Notes under the pieces: generated by a model
What the model saw: only the letters and a program-made list of their open reading frames with translations
Databases searched by the model: none
What the model was told of the DNA's origin: nothing
Assembly (NCBI GenBank): GCA_947570615.1
Contig: CANOVJ010000004.1
Location: 60,727-124,726 of the forward strand
From: an uncultured Lachnospiraceae bacterium
Lineage (GTDB): Bacteria; Bacillota; Clostridia; Lachnospirales; Lachnospiraceae
Direction: 5' to 3'
Length of the DNA: 64,000 nt
Part shown: piece by piece, positions 53,936-62,636 of the stretch
How the letters are laid out: every line of letters begins with the position of its first letter
Position numbering within the stretch: position 1 is the stretch's first letter
Position numbers and translations under genes: made by a program

Positions 53936-55051
53936 ATGATTTATGCAGACAATGCCGCAACAACAAAACTTGATAGCGATGCTTTTGAAGCAATGTATTC
54001 ATATTTGATGGATCAATATGCAAATGCTTCGCAGCTATATTCTTTTTCCAGGGGGGCTAAATCAGCATTAAAGGAAGCTCGACAAACAATTGCCAGGTGT
54101 ATTGATGCCGAACCAGAAGAAATTTATTTTACATCTGGCGGTACTGAAAGTAATAACTGGGCAATTAAGGGCAGTGTAGATCCAGATAATCTCCAGACCA
54201 TTATAACATCTGAATTTGAGCATCATGCAGTTCTTTATGCATGTAAACGTATAGAGTCCTGGGGGTATCCGGTAAAATATCTCCATCCGTCAAAAGATGG
54301 TTTTGTTACCCCTGAAATACTTGACAGCATCATTACTGATAGCACGAAACTTGTTTCTGTAATGATGGTAAATAATGAGATTGGTACGATTCAACCGATT
54401 AAAGAATTGTGCGAAGTTGCCCATCAGCATAAGGCATTTTTTCATACAGACGCTGTGCAGGCGCTGGGGCACATTGATATAAATGTAAGAGATTTAAATG
54501 TAGACATGTTATCCTGTTCAGCTCATAAGTTTAATGGACCTAAAGGCATTGGATTTCTTTATATAAAAGGAAAGACTCCATTGTTGCCTTATGTAGATGG
54601 TGGCGCACAGGAATTCGGTATGCGTGCAGGTACAGAAAATATAGCGTCTATTATCGGAATGGCTGTTGCGTTATCCAAGAGTGTGGCTACGATAAATAAT
54701 ACTTGTGTTCATTTACGTAAGTTGGAGCAAATTATATTGCAAAGGCTATTTTCTGCAGGAGTTGATTTCATCAGGAATGGTGCAGAGCCATATAATCCGG
54801 GAAATCTCAGTCTTTCTTTTAAGGGAGTCGAAGGGGAAATGTTGCTACATCGATTGGATTTGATGGGGATTATGGTGTCTACAGGGTCAGCATGCGATAG
54901 TAAAAAGACACAAATTTCTCATGTGCTAAGAGCGATTAAAGCTGATGAAAAATATGCTCGGGGGACGATCCGTATTTCCCTTGGACGGGATAACACCTCT
55001 GATGAAGCAGTAAAAATTGCAGAGGCGCTAATCAAACTTTTGATAGGATAA
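53936..55051 (+). CDS. cysteine desulfurase, IscS/DndA-like
   Basis: A 371-residue PLP enzyme that takes sulfur from cysteine as a bound persulfide. Visible residues: His97 (EFEHHAV), Asp172 (HTDAVQ), the PLP lysine K198 in SAHKFNGPKGIG, and the persulfide cysteine C320 in STGSACDS. The loop around the cysteine fits the NifS/IscS/DndA group. As last gene of the BREX operon it could supply sulfur to BrxP for the Fe-S clusters, for DNA phosphorothioation as DndA does, or both. The start is ATG 53936; an in-frame TTG at 53924 is possible. Confidence 0.9.
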   Translation: MIYADNAATTKLDSDAFEAMYSYLMDQYANASQLYSFSRGAKSALKEARQTIARCIDAEPEEIYFTSGGTESNNWAIKGSVDPDNLQTIITSEFEHHAVLYACKRIESWGYPVKYLHPSKDGFVTPEILDSIITDSTKLVSVMMVNNEIGTIQPIKELCEVAHQHKAFFHTDAVQALGHIDINVRDLNVDMLSCSAHKFNGPKGIGFLYIKGKTPLLPYVDGGAQEFGMRAGTENIASIIGMAVALSKSVATINNTCVHLRKLEQIILQRLFSAGVDFIRNGAEPYNPGNLSLSFKGVEGEMLLHRLDLMGIMVSTGSACDSKKTQISHVLRAIKADEKYARGTIRISLGRDNTSDEAVKIAEALIKLLIG

Positions 55052-55235
55052 ACGTAGATTCACGGAAACCAAATGAAACAAGACCTGTTGAAAGAATTAC
55101 CTTATCCAAGCCGAACTCAAGAAAGAGGAGAAGAGCGATGCCGGGCCTACGGTGACAGGGTTCCACGAAACAGATGGGTAAAATGCTCTGATTATTCAGT
55201 AAAGACGGCCATTCATAATGTATAAGGCGAAATAA

Positions 55236-55322
55236 CCATCGATAAGGCGCGGAGATTTCTACCTTGGGGAATTTATGAAACCACTGAGTATCTGGAGATG
55301 GCTTAGAAAAAAAGCTCAATGA
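55236..55322 (+). pseudogene. possible relic of a HigA-type antitoxin
   Basis: A short open stretch (PSIRRGDFYLGEFMKPLSIW then RWLRKK) aligns by eye with the N-terminus of HigA/VapI antitoxins, typically HPGEILLEEFLKPLGIS followed by QYRLAK. It has no start codon of its own and stops early. The rest of the gene-free interval 55052-55399 shows nothing I recognise. Confidence 0.3.
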
Positions 55323-55399
55323 ATTACACACAGATCAGTATATGTAAGCGGAATTTTCAGGACTGGTCCGGAAAATATCCTCAAAGAAAGGACACCGCC

Positions 55400-56182
55400 A
55401 TGAACCCAACCCTCCAATCCCTCCACACCCGCAAATCCACCCGCGCATTCACCGACGCGCCCATCGCCGGAGAAACCAGGCAGGCCATTCTCACCGCCGC
55501 CCTCCAGGCTCCATCTGCGGGATGCCAGCTTCTCTACACCATCCTGGATATCACCGACCAGGCGAAAAAGGAAAGGCTTGCGGTGCTCTGCGATCACCAG
55601 CCGTTCATCGCAGGAGCGAAGATGGTGTTGATTTTCTGTGCGGACTGTCAGAAATGGCTGACCTTCTATAAGGAAGCGAATCTCTCGCCCAGAGAGCCCG
55701 GAGCAGGGGATCTGCTGCTGGCTGTGGAGGATGCGCTGATTGCGGCGCAGAATGCGGTGGTGGCGGCGGAAAGTATGGGAGTGGGCTCCTGCTATATCGG
55801 CGACGTGATGGAGAACGTGGAGGAGATGAAGGTCCTTCTGCAATTGCCGGAGTATGTCTACCCCGCCTGCATGCTGGTGTTTGGCTATCCCACCGAACAG
55901 CAGAAGCGCAGGCCGAAGCCGGAGCGGTTTGCCCTTTCCGATATTGTCTGTGAAAATACATACCGGAGCAAGGATGGTCAGAAGATACGTGCCATGTTTG
56001 AGGGCAGGACGGGCGGTCAGGGATATGATCAGTGGATGGAGGCCTTCTGGAAGCGGAAATATGAGTCGGACTTTTCCAATGAGATGAACCGTTCCATGGA
56101 GGCGTATCTGAAGGCTTTTCTACAGGAAACCAAAAGCCGGGGATCACGGAATGAAAACAAATCGGAGAAAACAAACCAATGA
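55400..56182 (+). CDS. nitroreductase-family flavoprotein
   Basis: A 260-residue FMN-dependent oxidoreductase, substrate unknown. It starts SLHTRKSTRAFTDAPI, the usual FMN-binding opening; APSAGCQLLYT contacts the flavin, and AAESMGVGSCYIGDV is the conserved helix-turn of the family. About 60 extra C-terminal residues are charged and helical. The start at 55400 has an AAAGG site 8 bases upstream. GC-rich codon use shows that the resident genome resumes here. Its stop overlaps the next gene as ATGA. Confidence 0.88.
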   Translation: MNPTLQSLHTRKSTRAFTDAPIAGETRQAILTAALQAPSAGCQLLYTILDITDQAKKERLAVLCDHQPFIAGAKMVLIFCADCQKWLTFYKEANLSPREPGAGDLLLAVEDALIAAQNAVVAAESMGVGSCYIGDVMENVEEMKVLLQLPEYVYPACMLVFGYPTEQQKRRPKPERFALSDIVCENTYRSKDGQKIRAMFEGRTGGQGYDQWMEAFWKRKYESDFSNEMNRSMEAYLKAFLQETKSRGSRNENKSEKTNQ

Positions 56183-56982
56183 AAAAAGAAGAACCATCCC
56201 GGGATGACAACAGAGTTCTGGAGGTCGCCATGATGGCCGGGCATATCCTTTTGGAGAACGGGGCGGAGATATCCAGGGTGGAGGAGACTATGGAGCGGAT
56301 GTGCGGACACTTCGGAGTGGAGTCCGAAAATTTTTTCGTCCTGAGCAACGGCATTTTTACCACAGGAAGCCGGGAGCAGGGCGGGCCGGGAGGGCAGTTC
56401 GCCAAGGTTCAGCACATTCCGGTGAAGGGCGCGCAGCTCGATAAGGTGGTGGCGGTGAATCAGCTCTCCCGGGAGGTGGTGGAGGGGCGCTACAGCATAG
56501 AGCAGGCGCAGGAAAGGCTGGAGCAGATACGGCGAATGCCGGGAAAGAGCTTCCGCACGCAGATCCTGGCCTCGGGCGTGGCCTGCGCCTGCTTCTGTTA
56601 TCTTTTCGGAGGGAGTCTGAGGGACAGCGGGGTGGCCTTTGCGTCCGGGTTCCTGCTGTATGTTTTTTTGCTGCGCCTGGGAACCCGGCATATGTCCAGG
56701 ATCACCAAAAACATCTGCGGAGGCGCGCTGGTGACGCTGATCTGTATCCTCTGTCACCGGCTGGGGCTGGGAGAAAACTTAAGCCGCATGATCATAGGCT
56801 CGATCATGCCCCTGGTGCCGGGGGTGGCCTTCACCAACGGAATCCGCGACATGGCGGACGGGGATTACATATCCGGCGCGGTGCGGCTTCTGGATGCCAT
56901 CCTGGTCTTTCTGTGCATCGCCATCGGCGTGGGCGTGATGTTTATCATTTATCACCGCGTTTTCGGGGGGATCCTTCTGTAA
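56179..56982 (+). CDS. threonine/serine exporter, larger subunit (ThrE N-terminal type)
   Basis: A 267-residue protein of the split ThrE family, exporting threonine or serine. The N-terminal about 115 residues are soluble (GHILLENGAEISRVEETMER, VLSNGIFTT) and the rest holds five or so membrane helices with the conserved GSIMPLVPGVAFTNGIRDMADGDYISG. The small second subunit follows at 57124, as is usual for this two-gene form. The actual substrate is inferred from the family. Confidence 0.88.
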   Translation: MKKEEPSRDDNRVLEVAMMAGHILLENGAEISRVEETMERMCGHFGVESENFFVLSNGIFTTGSREQGGPGGQFAKVQHIPVKGAQLDKVVAVNQLSREVVEGRYSIEQAQERLEQIRRMPGKSFRTQILASGVACACFCYLFGGSLRDSGVAFASGFLLYVFLLRLGTRHMSRITKNICGGALVTLICILCHRLGLGENLSRMIIGSIMPLVPGVAFTNGIRDMADGDYISGAVRLLDAILVFLCIAIGVGVMFIIYHRVFGGILL

Positions 56983-57123
56983 AAAACGAACGGAGCCTGC
57001 GGTCTGAGCAGGAACAGCAGGGGGCGTGAGGCGCATGGCACGATTCACGGACACGGCGCGGCCGGAAACCGCGCTGCAAAGGAATGTGCCGCGGCCCCCT
57101 GCGGAGCTGGAATGGAGGTTATT

Positions 57124-57558
57124 ATGGCAGGTCAGGTGATTGCCGCCTTTCTGGGAACGGTGGCGTTTTCGGTTCTCTTTGGTGTGCCCCGGCAGTATTA
57201 CGCCTACTGCGGCCTGGTGGGAGGCGCGGGCTGGTGGCTCTATCTGGCGCTCACGGGACATACCCCGTGTACGGCCACGGAGGCCACCTTTTTTGCGGCG
57301 GTTCTGGTGGTGCTGCTCTCGCGTTTTCTGGCGGTTTGGGAGAGGTGTCCCGTGACGGTGTTTCTCACCGCGGGTATTTTCCCTCTGGTACCCGGGGCGG
57401 GGATTTACTGGACGGCCTATTATCTTGTGACGGACCGTCCGGCGCAGGCGGCGGACAACGGGCTTGTGGCGGTGAAGGCCGCCGTGGCCATTGTGCTGGG
57501 GATTGTGCTGGTATTCGAAATCCCGGACCGGGTTTTCCGGGTCAGGAAAACCCGCTGA
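57124..57558 (+). CDS. threonine/serine exporter, smaller subunit (ThrE_2 type)
   Basis: A 144-residue membrane protein with about four helices. The segment AGIFPLVPGAGIYWTAYYLV is the counterpart of the LVPG motif in the larger subunit, and FGVPRQYYAYCGLVGGAGW is typical of the small partner. The start at 57124 follows a GGAGG site; an ATG four codons earlier is possible. It pairs with the upstream gene, 141 bases away. Confidence 0.85.
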   Translation: MAGQVIAAFLGTVAFSVLFGVPRQYYAYCGLVGGAGWWLYLALTGHTPCTATEATFFAAVLVVLLSRFLAVWERCPVTVFLTAGIFPLVPGAGIYWTAYYLVTDRPAQAADNGLVAVKAAVAIVLGIVLVFEIPDRVFRVRKTR

Positions 57559-57689
57559 TCGCGGCTTCTCCGGCCGGGAGAGGCGTTTCTGCGTCGGCAG
57601 AGCGGGGGCGGCTGTTCCGGTGCCGGGGATGTTCGCACAGAGCTCTCACAGGCGGCCCCGCAGCGCATTTTTACCCACAGCTCTCCCAG

Positions 57690-57730
57690 GGACATTTTTC
57701 CGAAAACGGATCGGAAAAATGTCCTTTTTT
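57690..57730 (+). terminator. strong intrinsic terminator
   Basis: Stem GGACATTTTTCCG / CGGAAAAATGTCC (13 pairs), 9-base loop, six T. It closes the exporter unit. The rest of the interval 57559-57852 shows no gene. Confidence 0.92.
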
Positions 57731-57852
57731 CATAAAACAATTTTCCGCCTCCCTGAATCGAGTCTTTAAAATGAAAAACAAAGTCGAATGGACGTTAAAA
57801 CGAAAAAGTTATAGAATAGAAGCAAAGAAAGCGGAAAGGAAGATCAGACGAA

Positions 57853-58641
57853 ATGGAAGTCACCTTAGAGAGAGTCAACTACCACTGTCACTGTGAGCGC
57901 TGCCGCCACGCCAGGGGGCCGGCCCGGGCCTATGTGGAGGAGGCGGTGAGAAAGAATCTGGTGCGGCTGGGGTTTTCCGACCACATGCCCTGGCCGGATG
58001 ATCGGTTCGGGCTTCGGATGCCCTGTGCGGAAATACAGGATTATATGGAAGAGATCCGCCGGCTTAAGGAGGAGTTTGCGGACAGGCTTCACATTCTCTG
58101 CGGCTTCGAGGGAGAGTATGTGCGGGAGGAGCGGGATTATTACGAAAAGCTTCTGGCAGAGCCCGGATGCGATTATCTTCTGCTGGGGCAGCATTTCTGT
58201 GAGACCCGGCAGGGGGAGCTGATCAACGTGTACAGCCTGACGGACACGGCCCAATATGAGACGTACGCGGAGAATCTGGTGGAGGCCATGAAGACCGGAT
58301 ACTTTCGCTGTATCGCCCACCCGGATCTTATTTTTCTGAATGATCTGGCCCTGGATATCCACTGCGAGAGGGCCTGTGATATCATACTGGAGGGCGCGGC
58401 CCGCTATGGGGCGGCGCTGGAGTACAATGCCAACGGCTTCCGCAGAGGACTGCACAGATTTGTGGACGGGGAGCGATATCAGTATCCTCTCGAGCGGTTC
58501 TGGGATCAGGTAAGAGGTGCGCATATTGACGTCTATGTGGGATCGGACTGCCACGATCCCGGTCAGGTTTATGATGAGTTCGTAGAGCTTGCCATCGACA
58601 GATTAAGGGAAAAGGGGATCGCGGCAAGGACGGACTGGTAA
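57853..58641 (+). CDS. PHP-family histidinol-phosphatase-like phosphoesterase
   Basis: A 262-residue metal-dependent phosphatase of the PHP family (HisK/YtvP-like), predicted to remove phosphate from histidinol phosphate in histidine synthesis. Metal ligands are visible: H11 and H13 in NYHCHCERC, FSDHMPWP, GFEGEY, GQHF, CIAHPDL and GSDCHDPG. The first motif has cysteines at the usual threonine positions (HCHC instead of HTHT) but keeps both histidines. No other his genes are nearby, so the substrate is uncertain. Confidence 0.85.
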   Translation: MEVTLERVNYHCHCERCRHARGPARAYVEEAVRKNLVRLGFSDHMPWPDDRFGLRMPCAEIQDYMEEIRRLKEEFADRLHILCGFEGEYVREERDYYEKLLAEPGCDYLLLGQHFCETRQGELINVYSLTDTAQYETYAENLVEAMKTGYFRCIAHPDLIFLNDLALDIHCERACDIILEGAARYGAALEYNANGFRRGLHRFVDGERYQYPLERFWDQVRGAHIDVYVGSDCHDPGQVYDEFVELAIDRLREKGIAARTDW

Positions 58642-58716
58642 AAAGCGCGGCCCTGGCGCGGGCCGGGAGACGGGGCGGAGAGAGCGGGGATCTGCGGCGA
58701 AGGCTTTGGAAGGAGC

Positions 58717-60462
58717 ATGGTAACAGGTATGGGGAGACGGATTACGAAATCTTTTCACGGAAGAATTTTGCTGATCAGCCTGATGGGCACGGTGCTGTGC
58801 GTGCTCTCCTGCGGTCTGGTATCCCACATCACCATCCGCGCGGTGGGGCAGAACCAGCTCGAGGAGGCCATACTGGCCAATCTGGAGAAGGAGATGGATC
58901 ACCTGGAGTTCTGCTATTTCACCATGGCCAGGATGATGCATCAGATGGGGGAGAACGGGAGCATCGGCGGCATGGTCCGGGATTATCTGGAGGCGGATAA
59001 CAATTTTGACAGGTATCTGCGCAAGGTGGAGCTGGAGAGCGAGATCGTCTCCGCCACCTTCATTAACCAGTATGTAAATTTCGCCTCCTATGTGGAGAGC
59101 GAGACCAGGCAGGAGCTGTTCGACAACGGCCTTTTAAACAGTCAGGCCTTTGGCGGTTTCCGGACGGTGAAGCAGATCGGCAGGAACCGGTTCCAGGTGA
59201 TTCACCGCTCCGCAAGCTGGTACAACCAGAACATCGTGGTGTCCACCCTGCAGGAAAACCAGGACTTTGGCGGTCAGCGGATGGATATTTACATCGAGAT
59301 GAAAACCAATATCATGGATTATCCCCGTCAGGGCGGGGGGAGTCCCTTTCTCTCCATGCAGCTGGACGAACAGGGGCGGGTTCTGTTCTGCAACGGGCCG
59401 CAGTTTGAACCGGGAGACCTGGTCGGGATCCCCATGGAGGAGGGCAAGCGCTTTGCCGGAAAGTTCGGGGATTATTACCTGGTGGCGCGCAGATCCGATA
59501 TGGGCTATATCTATGTAAACGGGGTGCCCGACTCGGAATATCACAGGGAGATAACAGAGTGGTATGTAAGGCTGCTGTCCCTGTGCGTTCTCTCCGTCAT
59601 CCCCGCCCTCCTGATCATGCTGACCATCAGGCGGATGCTGGGGGATCCCATCAGACGGCTGGAAAATGAGATCATCGAGGTGGGAAGGGGAAAGCTGGAG
59701 CTGGTCAATGAAAATATGGAGATCGTGGAGTTTGGGACGCTGATGCACGAGATCAACGAGATGAAGACCCGCATCAGAGAGCTGATCACAAGGGTGCAGG
59801 AGGAGGAGAAACAGCGCCAGAAGACGGAGCGGGAAAAGCTCATGTACCAGATCAATCCCCACTTTCTGCTGAACACCCTGAACTCCGTCCAGTGGATGGC
59901 CCGGCTCGACGGGCAGAAGGATATCAGCCGTTTTGTGACGGACTTCAAGGCCATTCTGGCCTACAACCTGGGCAAGGAGGAAAAGAGCAGCACCCTTCGC
60001 ACCGAGGCGGCCATCGCCGAAAAATACATCAGCCTGCAAAAGCAGCGGTATGATTTCGACGCCTCCCTGGAGGTGGAGGAGGGGGACTACCTGGATGTGG
60101 AAACCATCCGCATGCTTTTGCAGCCCATGATCGAGAACGCCCTGCGCTATGGGCTGGGAGAACCGGGAAGGGTGGATATCCGTATTTTTCACGATGTTCT
60201 GCGGGGCTATGCGGTGATCACCATTCAGGACTACGGAAACGGTCTTTGCAGGGAAAAGCTGGAGGAACTGAACCGCCCCTTCCGGTATGAGGGAAACGGA
60301 AAGGAAGAAAACGCCGGGATCGGGCTTCGGTATGTGAGGCACTGTCTGGAGGGCTTCTACGGCGGGCGGGCCAGTCTTACCATCAACAGCGAGCTGGGGA
60401 AGGGGACGAAGGTCACGATCCTGATTCCCATGAGAAGGGAGGAGGCGGAACAGGGTGATTAA
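58717..60462 (+). CDS. sensor histidine kinase, YesM/LytS-like
   Basis: A 581-residue membrane kinase. Two helices (about 18-40 and 285-307) enclose an extracytoplasmic sensor domain of about 240 residues, followed by HAMP (about 310-365) and a His_kinase domain with the phospho-histidine in YQINPHFLLNTLNSVQWM. The ATP-binding part has MLLQPMIENALRYG, DYGNGL and GIGLRYVRHCL. The gene partly overlaps its response regulator, and sugar transporter genes follow, so it probably senses an extracellular carbohydrate. An AAGGAG site precedes the ATG. Confidence 0.93.
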   Translation: MVTGMGRRITKSFHGRILLISLMGTVLCVLSCGLVSHITIRAVGQNQLEEAILANLEKEMDHLEFCYFTMARMMHQMGENGSIGGMVRDYLEADNNFDRYLRKVELESEIVSATFINQYVNFASYVESETRQELFDNGLLNSQAFGGFRTVKQIGRNRFQVIHRSASWYNQNIVVSTLQENQDFGGQRMDIYIEMKTNIMDYPRQGGGSPFLSMQLDEQGRVLFCNGPQFEPGDLVGIPMEEGKRFAGKFGDYYLVARRSDMGYIYVNGVPDSEYHREITEWYVRLLSLCVLSVIPALLIMLTIRRMLGDPIRRLENEIIEVGRGKLELVNENMEIVEFGTLMHEINEMKTRIRELITRVQEEEKQRQKTEREKLMYQINPHFLLNTLNSVQWMARLDGQKDISRFVTDFKAILAYNLGKEEKSSTLRTEAAIAEKYISLQKQRYDFDASLEVEEGDYLDVETIRMLLQPMIENALRYGLGEPGRVDIRIFHDVLRGYAVITIQDYGNGLCREKLEELNRPFRYEGNGKEENAGIGLRYVRHCLEGFYGGRASLTINSELGKGTKVTILIPMRREEAEQGD

Positions 60463-61525
60463 GGTATTGATTATCGATGACGACAAGCTGGCGAGAAAAG
60501 GGCTGGTGTCCCTGATGGACTGGGGGCGTTTTGGCATGACCATCGTGGGGGATGTGCAGAACGGGAAGGCCGGGCTTTTCTTTGTCCGGCAGAACCCGGT
60601 GGATCTGGTGTTTGTGGATATCGATATGCCGGAGATGAACGGCATCGAGTTCATGGAGGAGTGCCGCAGGGAAAACCCCCATATGCAGTTTGTGGTGCTC
60701 TCCTTCTTCGAGGATTTCTCCTACGTACAGGCCACCCTGCGGCTGGGCGGGCTGGATTATATCTCCAAGACCTCCATGGAGCTGGACAACTGCGACAGTA
60801 TCCTGGGCCGGATCGCGCAGAAGTATCAGGAGGAGGTCCGTAAAAGGGAGGAAGAAAAGCCGCAGGAGAGACAGGACCAGGGGCAGGAGGGAGACGCGGA
60901 GCTGGAAAGCATACGCAGGAGCCTGCGGTCCCAGTTCTGGATGTTCAACGACGTCGCCTTTGAGGAGCTCAGAGGCAGGATGCGCCGGCTGGAGAGACAC
61001 CCCTCCAATGTGCGCCGGCTGGAGATGTATCTGGCCCGCTACATCGGAGAGCTGGAGAAGATGCTGGAGGCCCCGGAGACCATGGTGCCCCTTTTTTCCA
61101 GCGGGGAGGAGATGGCGGAGTGGCTTTCCGACTACCGCCGCAGGGTCTATGAGAATGTGGAGTCCTGGATGTCGGGAAGCGACGCGGAGCGGATCCTGAA
61201 GGCCATCGTCTTTATGAAGAGGAACCTGGCGGAGGACATCTCCACCAACCTGGTGGCGGAGCACATCGGGTGCAGCAGGAGTTATTTCTGTATTATTTTC
61301 AAACGGCTCTCGGGGGTCTCCTTCGGATACTTCCTGCAGCAGATCAGGATGGGCCATGCCAGGGAGCTTATGCTGCACACCACGGGGACGGTGACGGAGA
61401 TCTCCTTCCGGTCGGGCTACAACGATATCTATTATTTTAACCGGGTCTTCCGCAAGGTTACGGGATGCAGCCCCATGGAGTACCGCAGGCGCTGCGGCGG
61501 GGATTCGCAGAGGGGATTAAAATAA
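60455..61525 (+). CDS. response regulator with AraC-type DNA-binding domain (YesN-like)
   Basis: A 356-residue regulator. The receiver domain (1-125) has the acidic pocket IIDDD, the phospho-acceptor aspartate in VFVDIDMPEMNG and the lysine in YISKTS. A charged linker follows, and two helix-turn-helix units fill about 255-350 (LVAEHIGCSRSYFCIIFKRL, SGYNDIYYFNRVFRKVTG). The start is GTG, overlapping the kinase gene by 8 bases. It should activate the transporter genes that follow. Confidence 0.93.
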   Translation: MIKVLIIDDDKLARKGLVSLMDWGRFGMTIVGDVQNGKAGLFFVRQNPVDLVFVDIDMPEMNGIEFMEECRRENPHMQFVVLSFFEDFSYVQATLRLGGLDYISKTSMELDNCDSILGRIAQKYQEEVRKREEEKPQERQDQGQEGDAELESIRRSLRSQFWMFNDVAFEELRGRMRRLERHPSNVRRLEMYLARYIGELEKMLEAPETMVPLFSSGEEMAEWLSDYRRRVYENVESWMSGSDAERILKAIVFMKRNLAEDISTNLVAEHIGCSRSYFCIIFKRLSGVSFGYFLQQIRMGHARELMLHTTGTVTEISFRSGYNDIYYFNRVFRKVTGCSPMEYRRRCGGDSQRGLK

Positions 61526-61556
61526 TCCGGACAAAACAGAACAATTTTGCAATTTT

Positions 61557-61608
61557 GTGATTTCTTTCCGGCGGGGGCGCCCAAAATGGAAAGAAATCAC
61601 TTTTTTTT
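61557..61608 (+). terminator. strong intrinsic terminator
   Basis: Stem GTGATTTCTTTCC / GGAAAGAAATCAC (13 pairs) followed by eight T. It separates the two-component pair from the transporter operon. Confidence 0.92.
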
Positions 61609-61689
61609 CAGGACAGATTCCCATAGATAAGCTGATGGAAAAATGATAGCATAAATCAAAATTATTAAAAGAGACAGAAGGAGCGGAGT

Positions 61690-62580
61690 ATGTTTAACAA
61701 AAAGTTTTTGAAGCATTATTACATTATGCTGATCCCGGCCTTTGTCTGGCTGATCTTCTTTAACATTGTGCCGATGTTCGGAATCGTCATGGCGTTTGAG
61801 GATTTCAACCCGGGGCTTGGGATGTGGAAGTCTCCCCTGGTGGGGCTTAAGAATTTTCAGTACATGTTCGAGATGAGCGATATCAGGCAGGTGCTCGTCA
61901 ACACGGTGGTGATTGCCGTGGGAAAAATTGTGGGTAATCTGATCGTGCCCATGGTCTTTGCGATCCTGCTCAACGAGCTGTGTATCAAGAAGCTCTACCG
62001 GCCCATTCAGACCATCGTGTATCTTCCCTATTTCCTGTCCTGGGTTATCCTTGCAAAGATCGTGCTGAATATTTTCGGGTTTGTGGGGCCCATCAACTCC
62101 ATCATCGCATTTTTTGGCGGGGAGAACGTGAATTTTTTCGGAAGCGCGGATATGTTCCGGCCGCTGGTGATCGGCACGGATATCTGGAAAAATTTCGGCT
62201 ACAACGCCATCATTTATCTGGCGGCCATGCTGGGAATCGATCAGTCCCTGTATGAGGCGGCGGCGGTGGACGGGGCCGGCCGGTTCCAGAGGATCTGGCA
62301 CATCACCCTGCCGGGCATCAAGATGACGGCGGCCCTGCTGGCCATCCTTTCCCTGGGAAATGTGCTGAACGCGGGCTTTGATCAGATCTTTAACCTTTAC
62401 AATCCGCTGGTATACTCCACGGGCGATATCCTGGACACCTGGGTGTACCGGGCAGGTCTTGTGAACCTCCAGTTTTCCCTGGCCACGGCGGTGGGACTTC
62501 TCAAATCCGTGGTGAGTCTTGTGCTGATCACCCTTGGCTACTGGCTGGCAGATAAGTTCGCAGGCTACAGGCTGTTCTGA
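61690..62580 (+). CDS. sugar ABC transporter permease (LplB-like)
   Basis: A 296-residue membrane protein with six helices and the permease coupling motif EAAAVDGAGRFQRIWHITLPGI, the form typical of carbohydrate importers of the CUT1 class (LplB/YteP branch). An AGAAGGAGCGGAGT site precedes the ATG. It is the first gene of a permease-permease-binding protein operon. The ATPase is not in the visible part and may be a shared one, as is common in Firmicutes. Confidence 0.93.
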   Translation: MFNKKFLKHYYIMLIPAFVWLIFFNIVPMFGIVMAFEDFNPGLGMWKSPLVGLKNFQYMFEMSDIRQVLVNTVVIAVGKIVGNLIVPMVFAILLNELCIKKLYRPIQTIVYLPYFLSWVILAKIVLNIFGFVGPINSIIAFFGGENVNFFGSADMFRPLVIGTDIWKNFGYNAIIYLAAMLGIDQSLYEAAAVDGAGRFQRIWHITLPGIKMTAALLAILSLGNVLNAGFDQIFNLYNPLVYSTGDILDTWVYRAGLVNLQFSLATAVGLLKSVVSLVLITLGYWLADKFAGYRLF

Positions 62581-62636
62581 TGTACAGGCGGCATTGCTCA
62601 AACAGTTTCGGATTCTGAAAGGAGTTTACATAAATT

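Larger units (their letters stand above)
40668..55051 (+). other. defence island: type 4 BREX-like operon with sulfur genes
   Basis: Seven genes in one direction with gaps of 6-14 bases or a 4-base overlap, from 40945 to 55051, behind a promoter at 40789-40817. The stretch is visibly AT-richer than the rest of the window, with frequent ATA, TTA and AGA codons, indicating acquisition from another genome. The order is unknown 819-residue gene, brxP, brxC, pglZ, brxL, CxxC protein, cysteine desulfurase. brxP-brxC-pglZ-brxL is the defining gene set of type 4 BREX. Confidence 0.85.

Noticed and set aside
40945-55051. Classical Dnd or Ssp phosphorothioation operon
   Set aside because: A DndA-like desulfurase and a DndC-like domain are present, but no DndB, DndD, DndE or SspB/SspD gene is recognised; the rest of the operon is BREX (BrxC, PglZ, BrxL).
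40945-55051. Methylation-based BREX with PglX
   Set aside because: No adenine-methyltransferase motif (NPPY/DPPY with FxGxG) was found in any protein of the island.
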